A stretch of DNA of 42,153 nt from Akkermansia sp. (GCA_030525455.1 JAUNER010000023.1:1-42153), one strand, 5' to 3'. Shown: positions 23,578 through 32,895, numbered from the stretch's first letter. Made by a program: numbers and translations. The notes: generated from the letters alone by a model not told the origin.

Positions 23578-24801
23578 TTATTTTTTGAGTCCGATTCGTT
23601 TGAGAACTGCCTTTAAAATTTTCTTTATTTTCCCTTTTACTCGGTTGATGAAGCTTACATGGTGGCGTTTGATAATCATTTGCATCCACTCTTCCGGTGT
23701 GGCTTGGGCGGTTTTTTCGTTCCAAGCAGCATAGTCTTTCGGTTTGTGGCTGGAACGGAAGTACGAAGGGTTCCCTTTTATGGCTAATTCAAAGGGAACA
23801 GTCTGTAAGTAGCATGCATCCTTGATGGAATTAAGGGCTTGCTCTCCTATGGCGGTATGGATGAGTATGAGCGATACTCCTTTCGTATTGTCTAGTTCCG
23901 GGGCAACTCCTTCTACTCCCCAGAAGTCTCCTAGTGTGATGTCTGCTAATCTTGGTTGTTTGTGATAAACACATTCATAACATCCCGGCCGCAGGTGTAA
24001 GTCTGATAGAAATCCTCTCATGTATGGGTCTTTCCAAGAGTACTCTGTGTATTTTCCCCCATCAGAGAATGTCGCTGAAAGACTATATGATTTCCACCCT
24101 GTGCTTTTATCTCTGAAATTTACGTGGGTGATTTTTTTGCCTGCGTGGAGCGATTCTTGATAGTGAATGTAGGCATCGAATAATTCATCTGAGGGTACTC
24201 CATGGCAAACTATGTCTACACTCAGCAGGTTTTCCGGGCGTTTGCCTCCTAGATATGCTATTAAGCCTCCGATTTGGCATGGAACTCCGGAAAAAAGTAC
24301 AGACCTCCCGGCCTTTATATCATTTTTTGCAGATTGGTAGCAGAATCCCAAGTCGCTTTGCTTGTATTTTGACCCTCGTAGTTTTTTTAAATCGGCTTTG
24401 TTGTCGATGCGAATATGTTTGATGTTTAGCTCATCATCTATATGGGCTCCATACACAACACCGCCTTGGGATAAGGTATGAAGGGCGAGGGCACTAAAAA
24501 TCCCTCCCGATGAACTCTGCATACGTATTTCTTCATCGAGTATCCAGCCACCGTAGGCTTTTGCTTCAGAGGGGTTGTTTGTGTGGATTTCCGGTTGTTT
24601 CGCCCATTGATAGACAGGGCACGTTTTGATGCATTTTTGGCATCCTATGCAAAGGGATTCTTCAATGATGGGATAGCGAAATCCATTTGATTCTTTTTTC
24701 ATTTTGATGGCTCCTTTTGGGCAGGCATTCATGCAAGCCGTGCACCCGGAGCATCCCGGTATTTCTTCTCGTAAATGTGTTTCTTTTAGACTTTCCCTCA
24801 T
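23578..24801 (-). CDS. F420-hydrogenase beta-subunit-like iron-sulfur protein
   Basis: The 407-residue protein starts with a two-cluster ferredoxin domain: CSGCTACMNACP (Cys 17, 20, 23, 27) and CIGCQKCIKTCP (Cys 51, 54, 57, 61), each a [4Fe-4S] motif. Then come the two conserved domains of the coenzyme F420 hydrogenase/dehydrogenase beta family, with SSSGGIFSALALHTLSQGGV (about 96-115), FSGVPCQIGGLIAYLG and CHGVPSDELFDAYIHY, and DITLGDFWGVEG further on. In F420-free bacteria these proteins are flavoproteins often encoded in polysaccharide or polysaccharide-pyruvyl-transferase loci, with unknown electron partners. Here it sits beside a broken acyltransferase, suggesting a decayed surface-glycan cluster. 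The C-terminus is a basic amphipathic tail. A promoter with consensus TTGACA lies upstream. Confidence 0.8.
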   Translation of the reverse strand: MRESLKETHLREEIPGCSGCTACMNACPKGAIKMKKESNGFRYPIIEESLCIGCQKCIKTCPVYQWAKQPEIHTNNPSEAKAYGGWILDEEIRMQSSSGGIFSALALHTLSQGGVVYGAHIDDELNIKHIRIDNKADLKKLRGSKYKQSDLGFCYQSAKNDIKAGRSVLFSGVPCQIGGLIAYLGGKRPENLLSVDIVCHGVPSDELFDAYIHYQESLHAGKKITHVNFRDKSTGWKSYSLSATFSDGGKYTEYSWKDPYMRGFLSDLHLRPGCYECVYHKQPRLADITLGDFWGVEGVAPELDNTKGVSLILIHTAIGEQALNSIKDACYLQTVPFELAIKGNPSYFRSSHKPKDYAAWNEKTAQATPEEWMQMIIKRHHVSFINRVKGKIKKILKAVLKRIGLKK

Positions 24802-24817
24802 CTTTCTCTCTCGGCAA

Positions 24818-24845
24818 TGTATAAGTATTAGAAATACTATGTCAA
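24818..24845 (-). promoter_or_regulatory. Promoter of the Fe-S protein gene
   Basis: On the minus strand TTGACA (complement of 24840-24845), 16 bases, TATACA (complement of 24818-24823). The leader is about 10 bases and holds the purine run GAGAGAGAAAG directly before ATG 24801. Confidence 0.5.
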
Positions 24846-24998
24846 TCTTAATTTCTTATAATGATTAGATTACAAGAAATGCTAAGCCAGGAATTCAATG
24901 TGTATCGACAAGGGAATTTTTTTTATAATTAAATAACACTTAAATATTGTGTTCTACAGTCATCCTATAAGCATTTCAAATGCTGTAGACAAGACCGC

Positions 24999-25687
24999 AT
25001 GTATTCTACAGCGGAAAGGCAAGCTACGTATTATCCTCACATAGATGGACTCAGAACATTTGCTGTGTTATCTGTATTGTTTTTTCATGTTTTTCCGGAA
25101 TGGTGTAGTGGTGGATTTATTGGGGTAGATGTGTTTTTTGTTATATCCGGTTATTTAATTACGAAAGGGTTATATAAAGATTTAGAGCGAGGGACATACT
25201 CTATATCAAACTTCTATGTACGGCGTATTCGTCGAATATTCCCTGCGTATGCCGGGATGATTTTATTTTCAGTCATAATGGGGTGGCTTATTTATGTGCG
25301 GTGTTGAAAGAAAAAGGGAAAAATGTGATTATTTTTTCCTCCATTCCGGAGTTAGGTCTGAATGTACCAACTCTAGCTGTAAAGAAAAGATGGTTTGGTG
25401 GTTATGCAAATGATTTATGCATAACGGCAGATAAATATAATCAGCGACAAAAAGAAGCAAAGGAAGTGCTTCGGGATTTAGAAAAACACGGATTGGCAAA
25501 AGTAATTTGGGTAGATTCAGTATTTTTCTCTCAAAATGGGAATATGCGGCCGTTAATAGAAAATGGGAAGAGTTTGTATATTGACGATGACCATTTATCT
25601 ACCACTGGTGCAAATATCCTCATTCAGGGAGTGAAAAAGGAATTGCTAGAATCAATGGAGCTTCGCAAAGACCCTAAGGGGGAATGA
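24999..25687 (+). pseudogene. OafA-type acyltransferase-SGNH gene with large internal deletion
   Basis: The first part (24999-25307) encodes the start of an acyltransferase 3 protein: YYPHIDGLRTFAVLSVLFFH, then GGFIGVDVFFVISGYLI and RRIRRIFPAYAGMI, stopping early after GWLIYVRC. The second part, in another frame from about 25300 to 25687, is the end of an SGNH domain, with FSSIPELGLNVPT and the terminal block LYIDDDHLSTTGANIL containing the catalytic Asp-x2-His. An intact protein of this type has roughly 600-700 residues with ten membrane helices; here about 230 codons remain. A deletion of more than a kilobase, leaving the frames mismatched near 25295-25310, explains this. The intact enzyme would O-acetylate a cell-surface polysaccharide. 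The start region carries an inverted repeat (GCTGTAG 24982-24988 / CTACAGC 25006-25012). Confidence 0.85.
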
Positions 25688-25757
25688 TTCTGACAATGAT
25701 GGCAATGTGGCAAAATTTTTTATATGCAAGATTGGTAATAAGTGCTAATCTGTAGAC

Positions 25758-26312
25758 ATGAGCGTAATTACAAAGCGAGGAGATAGCGGTGAAACAGATT
25801 TAATGTTCGGGAAGCGTCGACCAAAGACAGATGCTCGTATTGAAGCATACGGGACGGTAGACGAATTAAACTCATTAATGGGTGTGGTTCGACATTCCGG
25901 GGTAAGTGAAAGTACCGTGGAGTTGATTGATGCCATTCAAGCTCGCTTAGTTGGAGCTATGGGGGAATTAGCAACACTAGAAGAGGATTTGCCTAAATAT
26001 GATGAGAAAGGTTATGCTCGCTTAAAGGATGAAGATGTGGCATGGCTGGAGGAGCAGGCTCATAAACTAGAGAAAGAGTGTGATATTCGCTTTAAGGGGT
26101 GGGCTCGACCAGGAAAGGAAGGTTCATTAGGTTCCGCTTATTTGGATTTGGCACGTTCCGTTTGTCGTCGAGCAGAGAGGAGAGTCGTAGCCCTTCGATT
26201 GTCAAATGAATTGAGTAATGTAAATACGGCTCTTTTCTTGAATCGCTTGTCAGATGTATTTTGGGTGCTAGCACGATTTGAGGCACTGACAAATTCTACT
26301 CAAGTTAACTAA
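25758..26312 (+). CDS. pduO: PduO-type cob(I)alamin adenosyltransferase
   Basis: Transfers the 5'-deoxyadenosyl group of ATP to cob(I)alamin to make coenzyme B12 (EC 2.5.1.17). The 184-residue protein carries the N-terminal ATP-binding motif TKRGDSGETDL (5-15), YGTVDELNSLMGVVRH (31-46), RSVCRRAERRVVAL (about 145-158) and NTALFLNRLSDVFWVLARFE near the end, which are the PduO signatures. No B12-dependent enzyme lies nearby. A -10-like TAATCT (25746-25751) is 6 bases before ATG, without a good -35, hinting at another leaderless start. The GH16 gene follows after 8 bases, so the two are probably one transcript although their functions seem unrelated. Confidence 0.93.
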   Translation: MSVITKRGDSGETDLMFGKRRPKTDARIEAYGTVDELNSLMGVVRHSGVSESTVELIDAIQARLVGAMGELATLEEDLPKYDEKGYARLKDEDVAWLEEQAHKLEKECDIRFKGWARPGKEGSLGSAYLDLARSVCRRAERRVVALRLSNELSNVNTALFLNRLSDVFWVLARFEALTNSTQVN

Positions 26313-26320
26313 AAGTGGCT

Positions 26321-27232
26321 ATGAAAAGGAGCCTGGTTTCTATATTCTTGGGCATTTTGGGCGTATCTTTCGTATATGCAAAATCAGAAACTCCCCCGAA
26401 GTCCCTGCCCGGAGGCTGGGTTTATGTATGGGGAGATGAGTTTAATGGCTTGAGAATTAACCCGAAAATTTGGCAACCGGAATTAGGTGTCATCAGAAAC
26501 CAAGGCTCGCAGCAGACTTATACTTCTCGTGCTAAAAATATGCGTATCAAAAACGGGAAATTAGTTTTAGAAACGCATTTTGAGAAGTTTAAAAATATTC
26601 ATTACGGAAAGAGTGGGGCAAAATGGATTAAAGAAACGAAATTTATGCCCTATACTTCCGGTTCAGTGACGACAATAAAGACAAAATTGATGCACTTTGG
26701 GCGATTAGAAGTACGAGCCAAAGTGCCGAGAACGAAAGGGATATGGCCGGCTATTTGGTTATTAGGGAAAAATAAATGGGGCTGGCCGACAAATGGGGAA
26801 ATTGATATGCTCGAAAACATTTCACAGCATCCGGATACAGTTTATGCTACATTTCACATGAGTCCGGATGGTGTGTCGCGGCATGATAAATCTGTGGGTG
26901 GTACGGTTAAGATTCCTAATTTATCTGAGGATTTTCATACTTACATTATGGAGTGGGATAAAGATTCCATCAAGTTGATGATAGATGATAAGGTTATAAA
27001 AACCTTGGATATCAATTCTGTAAAGTATACCAAGAGTGAGGGGAATCCGTTCCGTACGCCATTTTATTTAATCCTAAATTCTGCGGTGGGGGGTACATGG
27101 TGCGAAAAAGCCCCTCAGGATGGGAAGGGATATCCTGTGCAGTTTTTAATTGATTATGTGCGATTTTATCAAACAAAAGAACACGTAAGGCAATCGAAAA
27201 TGTTTGACCCCCAAACGGGTTTGCCTAAGTAA
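26321..27232 (+). CDS. Secreted GH16 endo-beta-glucanase (laminarinase-like)
   Basis: GH16 enzymes cleave beta-1,3 or mixed beta-1,3/1,4 glucans, or related polysaccharides such as beta-galactans. The 303-residue protein has a signal peptide (MKRSLVSIFLGILGVSFVYA, cleavage likely before KSE) and one catalytic domain. The catalytic motif is NGEIDMLEN, with nucleophile E160, D162 and acid/base E165. WGDEFNG, FGRLEVRAKVP, GIWPAIWLLG and FYLILNSAVGG are further family blocks. There is no carbohydrate-binding module or sorting tail. GTG 26315 is in frame, but ATG 26321 gives the better signal peptide and leaves 8 bases after the preceding stop. The EIDMLE form without the extra Met of some lichenases favours laminarinase-type activity; exact specificity is unknown. 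Confidence 0.88.
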   Translation: MKRSLVSIFLGILGVSFVYAKSETPPKSLPGGWVYVWGDEFNGLRINPKIWQPELGVIRNQGSQQTYTSRAKNMRIKNGKLVLETHFEKFKNIHYGKSGAKWIKETKFMPYTSGSVTTIKTKLMHFGRLEVRAKVPRTKGIWPAIWLLGKNKWGWPTNGEIDMLENISQHPDTVYATFHMSPDGVSRHDKSVGGTVKIPNLSEDFHTYIMEWDKDSIKLMIDDKVIKTLDINSVKYTKSEGNPFRTPFYLILNSAVGGTWCEKAPQDGKGYPVQFLIDYVRFYQTKEHVRQSKMFDPQTGLPK

Positions 27233-27273
27233 TAAATTCTATACAAAAGCTAGTGGCTTGTTAGTATGTCTGT

Positions 27274-28125
27274 TTAGCGAGATGAAGCTCGGCGTAGTAT
27301 GTCTCGTTCTTCTTCTGTCAGACTATCTAAGCCTTCCTCAGCGATTTTGTCTAGGATTTTGTCTATGTCGTCGTTGGTCGGTGCGTGAGTGGATTTTATC
27401 GTAGAAATTTTTTCACGGTGAGCCCCTAGAAGTTTGTTTTTTAGAACGATAAAGAATGTAAGTATAAATCCGGCAATCATGCCCCCCATGTGTCCGGCCT
27501 CACCACCGGCATTATCCCATTGAAAAAAGATATAGGCACAGGCCAAACCAAGTACCACTAGGGCAAATTGTCTGGTATTTAGATTGATTGGGGGGAATAA
27601 TAACTGCACTCTTCCATGAGGGAATAACACAGCATAGGCGGCCATAACTCCATAAATAGAACCGGAGGCTCCTACCATAGGTGAATAACTGTTCCATGTG
27701 GCGTTGATGAAATCAACGTTGCTTAGGAGAGTAGAAAATAATGCCGCTGCTACACCACAGCACAAATAATAAAACAAGTAACGTAAGTGCCCGAAATATC
27801 GTTCTACTCTAGGTCCAAAGAAATAGAGAGCAATCATATTGAATGCTAAGTGCCCAAGACTGGCGTGTAAAAATTGATAAGAGAAAAGCCGCCAATACTC
27901 TCCATGCTGAAAGCATAAGTTTTCGCTATATTGCCCTAATAATTGCAGTAGGGGAATTTTGATGATGTAAGCGTTGTTATAGATGTTGAAATCTAATGGG
28001 AATATGAAGTTGATGAGGAAGATAATGACATTGATTAAAATAAGCCAGTGAGTGACCGTCGGTTGGTTTTTGTGGTCAAAAAGTCGCTCAGAGAAGCTTA
28101 TTTTAGGGGATTGGGGCGTAGGCAT
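27274..28125 (-). CDS. Rhomboid-family intramembrane serine protease
   Basis: Rhomboids cleave membrane proteins within or near their transmembrane helices. The 283-residue protein has about six helices, with HASLGHLAFNMIALYFFGP (about 87-105) in the second, the active-site motif GASGSIYG with Ser154, and GHMGGMIAGF with the catalytic His212. The cytoplasmic tail (about 235-283) ends with a predicted helical element LDSLTEEERDILRRAS, a short motif seen on other rhomboids of this lineage type. Substrates are unknown. It is flanked by the GH16 gene (convergent) and an FAD oxidoreductase on the same strand 66 bases upstream. Confidence 0.9.
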   Translation of the reverse strand: MPTPQSPKISFSERLFDHKNQPTVTHWLILINVIIFLINFIFPLDFNIYNNAYIIKIPLLQLLGQYSENLCFQHGEYWRLFSYQFLHASLGHLAFNMIALYFFGPRVERYFGHLRYLFYYLCCGVAAALFSTLLSNVDFINATWNSYSPMVGASGSIYGVMAAYAVLFPHGRVQLLFPPINLNTRQFALVVLGLACAYIFFQWDNAGGEAGHMGGMIAGFILTFFIVLKNKLLGAHREKISTIKSTHAPTNDDIDKILDKIAEEGLDSLTEEERDILRRASSR

Positions 28126-28191
28126 GAGATTGTTGAATATGTAGCGAATATTGTGGGATTAGACGCTATTGAGATACTCGGCGTTCAAAGT

Positions 28192-29232
28192 TTATTTCCA
28201 AAGGGCTGAGGGCAGTAAATCTGCCGGTAGTTCTTCGCCATCGACAAGGTGCTTGGCAAGTTGCTTTGCCGCCCAGGGTGAGGTGGTCACTCCTTTGCTT
28301 CCTAATCCAGAAAATACATATTGACCGGGTAAATTAGGTATGGGACCTGCAACAGGTTGGCTTCGGCGGATGATGGGGCGTACGGCGGCTCGTGAGCGAA
28401 TGATTTCCATTTCTCCCTTATATCGGGTGACTAAATCTAGCATGAGTTCTTGGACGGCCGGTAGCTCAGGTGTGCCCGGCTCATCCCATGTCCATGCATA
28501 GGTCGCCCCAAATCGCCAGTATTCACCATTGTATACCAGCCAGTGACCAAAGTGTAAAATTCCGGCATTCCAGTCTAAATCATGAAGTTTGACGTCGATG
28601 ATTGTTCCTTTGGATGGTCTCCCTTTGAGAGGAGCCATCTGTGGGTGAGTTCCTGCTTCCCACCCGGTACACCATACGACGTGGGTAAAGGTATGGTCTC
28701 TCCACAGGAATGTGCCGTCCGAAGTGCGAGTAATGTCGTCCGGATGAATTTCTGCTTCGATGAATTGATGCCGGTTACTAAAATATTGCCGCATGGCGTT
28801 GACCATCTTTTCTACATGAAGCACGCCAGAGCCACGTGTATATGCTGCTTGACCTTTACCGGACCAGCCTTCCGGCCATGGAAAGAGAGGCCCTGCAAAA
28901 GCAGAGGATTCTGGGGCTAATTGGCGTTCAGCCCAGATTTCTAATTGGTCATCTGATTCCAGTTCCCGGTAAATCGGTGTCTTTTGCCACCATTTGCCCT
29001 GTAATTCACGCTCCGTTTCAGGATAAAATTCTTGGAGTGTAGCCAAGCATTCATCTTGTCGCCATCCGGCACGGAAAGCCCTACCGGTAAGGGGATTTAC
29101 CAGCCCTGCCGCTACGCGAGATGCAGTCTCACTGATAGGACGATCGACGATGATAAAGTCAATTTGACGTCGCTTGAGTTCCCAAGCTAGGCAACTACCG
29201 GCTATGCCTTGTCCTATGATGAGTATTTTCAT
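28192..29232 (-). CDS. FAD-dependent oxidoreductase, DAO/glycine-oxidase-like
   Basis: It is 346 residues, beginning with a dinucleotide-binding fold MKILIIGQGIAGSCLAWEL (GxGxxG at 7-12) and followed by RVAAGLVNPLTGRAF, an FAD-contact region of the D-amino-acid oxidase superfamily. VWCTGWEAG (about 196) is the flavin-proximal strand, and GLGSKGVTTSPWAAKQLA near the C-terminus is the second FAD motif. This family includes glycine oxidase (ThiO), D-amino-acid oxidases and the MnmC oxidase domain, and the substrate cannot be fixed here. The gene follows leuB on the same strand with a 62-base gap holding a GC-rich hairpin, so it may share its transcript. Confidence 0.8.
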   Translation of the reverse strand: MKILIIGQGIAGSCLAWELKRRQIDFIIVDRPISETASRVAAGLVNPLTGRAFRAGWRQDECLATLQEFYPETERELQGKWWQKTPIYRELESDDQLEIWAERQLAPESSAFAGPLFPWPEGWSGKGQAAYTRGSGVLHVEKMVNAMRQYFSNRHQFIEAEIHPDDITRTSDGTFLWRDHTFTHVVWCTGWEAGTHPQMAPLKGRPSKGTIIDVKLHDLDWNAGILHFGHWLVYNGEYWRFGATYAWTWDEPGTPELPAVQELMLDLVTRYKGEMEIIRSRAAVRPIIRRSQPVAGPIPNLPGQYVFSGLGSKGVTTSPWAAKQLAKHLVDGEELPADLLPSALWK

Positions 29233-29294
29233 GTGTTTATCAGTGAGCTTGTGGGGGGGCGCTTATAGCCCCCGTGGTTTTGAGTATTAGGTGT

Positions 29295-30407
<1,113 letters not shown>

Positions 30408-30425
30408 TTATACCCTGCTTTTTTC

Positions 30426-30439
30426 TGACCTTTAGGTCA
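30426..30439. promoter_or_regulatory. Inverted repeat upstream of leuB, candidate operator
   Basis: TGACCT (30426-30431) and AGGTCA (30434-30439) form a 6+6 inverted repeat with a 2-base spacer, 25 bases before the leuB start. On the minus strand it contains TTGACC, and a TATAAG lies 5 bases before the start codon, but the spacing of 22 bases is too long for a normal promoter. Confidence 0.35.
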
Positions 30440-30510
30440 AGAATCTGCGATGCCATAAACTCCATTTATGTGTCCATAAAAAATTTTTTTAAAAAAATGA
30501 GAAAAAATAC

Positions 30511-30539
30511 TTGCATTATCCAAAAATTCGGTGTATAGT
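30511..30539 (+). promoter_or_regulatory. Promoter of tRNA-Asn
   Basis: TTGCAT (30511-30516), exactly 17 bases, TATAGT (30534-30539). The tRNA begins 29 bases after the -10 box. The TTGCAT -35 is the same as in the obg promoter. Confidence 0.7.
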
Positions 30540-30568
30540 GCCCTCGCACTTCTGCAAAGGATTGCAAT

Positions 30569-30643
30569 TCCCCTGTAGCTCAGCGGTAGAGCGGATGACT
30601 GTTAATCATTAGGTCGTTGGTTCGAGCCCAACCGGGGGAGCCA
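30569..30643 (+). tRNA. tRNA-Asn (anticodon GUU)
   Basis: All four arms fold. The acceptor TCCCCTG (30569-30575) pairs with CGGGGGA (30633-30639) with one G-U pair; the D stem is GCTC/GAGC; the anticodon stem GATGA/TCATT encloses the loop CTGTTAA with GTT at 30601-30603; the T arm is GTTGG, TTCGAGC, CCAAC (30616-30632). The discriminator is G30640 and CCA is encoded (30641-30643). Confidence 0.96.
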
Positions 30644-30648
30644 TTAAT

Positions 30649-30689
30649 AAGCCTCATAAGTTAATAGCTTGTGAGGCTTTTCTGTTTTT
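30649..30689 (+). terminator. Rho-independent terminator of tRNA-Asn
   Basis: A 12-base stem (30649-30660 with 30668-30679, one G-U pair), 7-base loop, then TTCTGTTTTT. It starts 5 bases after the encoded CCA. Confidence 0.88.
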
Positions 30690-30699
30690 ATGAATCCCG

Positions 30700-30732
30700 A
30701 AAAAAATACTTCCCTAAAAAGGGAAGTATTTT
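30700..30732 (-). terminator. Rho-independent terminator of the IdeS-like gene
   Basis: On the minus strand a perfect 13-base stem (complements of 30720-30732 and 30703-30715) with a 4-base loop runs into a T tract (complement of 30700-30706). It lies 30 bases after the stop of the IdeS-like protease gene. Confidence 0.88.
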
Positions 30733-30762
30733 GATGTATCGTTAGATAAATGAGGTTTTGGA

Positions 30763-31842
30763 TTAATCTTTCTTACGACGAAGTAATAATCCGGCAATCC
30801 CTAGTAAGCTTAGAGAAACTGTGCTTGCTTCCGGTACAAGTGCCGGATAGAAGTTATTGAATGATGCTAATGAAGTGAGGACGTAGCCGTCATCAGCGTA
30901 TGATATGTTACTGTAATACCCGGTGCTGTCTCCATTCTCATCATAGTAGAATGATTGATAGGTTTCGTTTTCAGAAAGCGTGAGGTAGCCATAGGCGTTT
31001 TGTGAGACGGTTAGTGTTCGTAAAATTTCCATACCGTCATCAGAGTCTGTGATAAATATGGACGAGATAACCCCATTTGCATCCGTTTCATAGCCCCAGC
31101 AGGTAATAGCGTGACCATTCAGAAAGTTGTTGCCTTCATCCATGGTGTTTATGCTTAAAGCAATAGGACCTGATGCCAATGATTGGCTAAATAAATTTGT
31201 GTATGTTGTGTTTTGGTTTTGGATGTTATTCAGCTGATAATCTCCGGCATAGCCTTGACCATAGAATTGATAAAAAGTAGAAACGTATTGATTTCGGAAA
31301 GTTGTTCCGTCTGACCCAACGATGTCTTGAAAATAGCCACCGCCCATGTTCAAGGGATCTTTATAAGAAAGAGCGGTGCCGGAACCATAATTATAGGCTT
31401 CGTCCCCGGTTGCATACCAGCAAATGCCGTCTACGGCGTTGCCTCCGTCATCATTGCAATATTCGAGGAATTTGTAGTAGGATTCATACTGGGCTCTAGA
31501 GCGTAATATAGCATCTACTTTACTATTGCCTGAGCTTGTGTTGTAGGAGGATGAGTAAACTGTTGTATTCCCCTTTTGGGCATTCATGTATTCCAAAATG
31601 TTACTGGAGCTGGCCGCCCAGCACATATATTCATCGGTATGCGGGAAGTAATTGGCTAGGGCTGTTGTGTTTGGCTTCAAGCCATTTTCTACATACGAAA
31701 AAGCTTCCGGATTATATGCCTTATTGCAGTCGAACCATCCGCCCTCTGCAGATACTCCTGTGGCATAGTGAGTTTCTGCATGGCACGGGAATATGATGCC
31801 GCCGATGACGAATACGAAAGCAAGAGAGAGTGTGTTTTTCAT
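30763..31842 (-). CDS. Secreted IdeS-like (peptidase C66) cysteine protease with PEP-CTERM tail
   Basis: The 359-residue protein has a signal peptide (MKNTLSLAFVFVIGGIIFPC, cleavage near HA-ETH), a papain-like domain and a sorting tail VPEASTVSLSLLGIAGLLL followed by RRKKD. Catalytic motifs match the streptococcal IgG protease IdeS/Mac: DEYMCWAASSSNILEY with Cys74, LNGHAITCWGYETDANG with His244, and IFITDSDDG with Asp266 and Asp268. IdeS uses Cys94, His262, Asp284 and Asp286, so Cys-to-His is 170 here against 168 and His-to-Asp is 22 in both. The tail predicts processing by exosortase and surface display. Whether the substrate is immunoglobulin is unknown. Its own promoter and terminator make it a single-gene unit. 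Confidence 0.8.
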   Translation of the reverse strand: MKNTLSLAFVFVIGGIIFPCHAETHYATGVSAEGGWFDCNKAYNPEAFSYVENGLKPNTTALANYFPHTDEYMCWAASSSNILEYMNAQKGNTTVYSSSYNTSSGNSKVDAILRSRAQYESYYKFLEYCNDDGGNAVDGICWYATGDEAYNYGSGTALSYKDPLNMGGGYFQDIVGSDGTTFRNQYVSTFYQFYGQGYAGDYQLNNIQNQNTTYTNLFSQSLASGPIALSINTMDEGNNFLNGHAITCWGYETDANGVISSIFITDSDDGMEILRTLTVSQNAYGYLTLSENETYQSFYYDENGDSTGYYSNISYADDGYVLTSLASFNNFYPALVPEASTVSLSLLGIAGLLLRRKKD

Positions 31843-31850
31843 AATATCTC

Positions 31851-31879
31851 AGATTACACCCTCCATTTTAAGATGTCAA
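31851..31879 (-). promoter_or_regulatory. Leaderless promoter of the IdeS-like gene
   Basis: On the minus strand perfect TTGACA (complement of 31874-31879), 17 bases, TAATCT (complement of 31851-31856), then 8 bases to ATG 31842. A GGAGGG string lies between the boxes, upstream of the predicted transcription start, so it cannot serve as a ribosome binding site. Confidence 0.65.
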
Positions 31880-31910
31880 AATGAAAAGATAAATTTTTTC
31901 GCACAAATAT

Positions 31911-32873
31911 TTATGCGGTACGTTTGCGTCTTAGGGATAAAGCGACTAAGGTAAAAAGAGTTAATGTTGTTGTACTCGGCTCAGGCACGACGTCCGAATA
32001 ACTAACCATATCCCACCCCATTCTTTCCATGAGTAGAAATTCTTCCTCAGAGAGCATTCTTCTAGATGTATCATTCGTGATGGTAGACTGCATAACGGCA
32101 TCTGGGTCAGATACCGGGTCTATGTGGGCAAAGCTACTGCCGTCCTGGTAGGTGGTCGGGTTAAAGACGGTGAGGGTAGTCCCTTCTAATGAGAGTGTTT
32201 CTCCAAGACTAACTGCTTGTTGTCCATTTGCTGCTTTATCTACGATTTTTATGCCCTCTTCATCAGTGATGAGAGAGTCATAGGTGGTGTAAAGGGTAGA
32301 ACCATATTCGGTTTTAAATGTTCCATTTGATTGTAGCTGGCTATTGAAGCCGACAGCATGACCAATTTCATGGAATAGTACTGACTGAAAGTCATATTGG
32401 TTGGAGTTCCCTGTCAGAGGTGCTTCTCCGTAATAAAAGTTGGCATTTGTGTTACATATAACATAGATGTCATAAAAGTAAACGGCATCGTCATTATAGG
32501 TAGAACCATTTCTCCAGACTTCTTCGGCAATGGTGTTTGTTTTTTCGAATGTGCTTGTATAGGACGGGAGAAAATGTGAACTGGCTCCGGCTAAGGTCCC
32601 ATTTGTGTACGAGCCCCAGTATAAGCCTACATTAAGTGTGCGTCCCGGTGTGTTTTCGATGATGGCATCCCATGTTGCTAGGGCTCTTATAGCTGCATCC
32701 ATTTGCGATTGGTTCTATGTGGCTATAGAAGCATCGTACATAAAACGGCCTGATTCTCCATAATCCTGAAAATAGCAGGTAAATGTCGTGCCAACGTTGA
32801 CGATTTGTTCTGCACGAGTCAAAGAGAAGCTCGAGAGAGCAAGCAAACCGAAGATGAGATATTTGACTTTCAT
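31911..32873 (-). pseudogene. PEP-CTERM zinc metalloprotease interrupted by an amber codon
   Basis: Reading the minus strand from ATG 32873 gives a signal peptide (MKVKYLIFGLLALSSFSLTR-AEQ), then a TAG at codon 53 (complement of 32715-32717), then the rest of a metalloprotease in the same frame: RALATWDAIIENTPGR, the zinc motif FHEIGHAVGF (first His at about codon 168), FAHIDPVSDPDAVMQSTI, and the tail VPEPSTTTLTLFTLVALSL with RRKR. The upstream paralogue has Trp where the TAG falls (DWTQEQMNSLTRAL against T-stop-NQSQMDAAIRAL), so one G-to-A change in TGG explains the break. TAG is a normal stop elsewhere in this window (miaB and others), arguing against recoding. An internal ATG at 32702 would give a protein without signal peptide. 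It lies 22 bases after the paralogue. Confidence 0.82.
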
Positions 32874-32895
32874 AGCGTTGAGATGATGAGGTTCT

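Noticed and set aside
29255..29273. GC-rich hairpin (GGGGGC/GCCCCC) between leuB and the FAD oxidoreductase as a terminator
   Set aside because: No T tract follows on the minus strand; it may only slow transcription, so it was not listed as a terminator.
32715..32717. TAG in the metalloprotease as recoded amber (pyrrolysine or suppression)
   Set aside because: TAG ends several normal genes in this window, the paralogue has Trp there, and no downstream recoding element is apparent; mutation or sequencing error is simpler.
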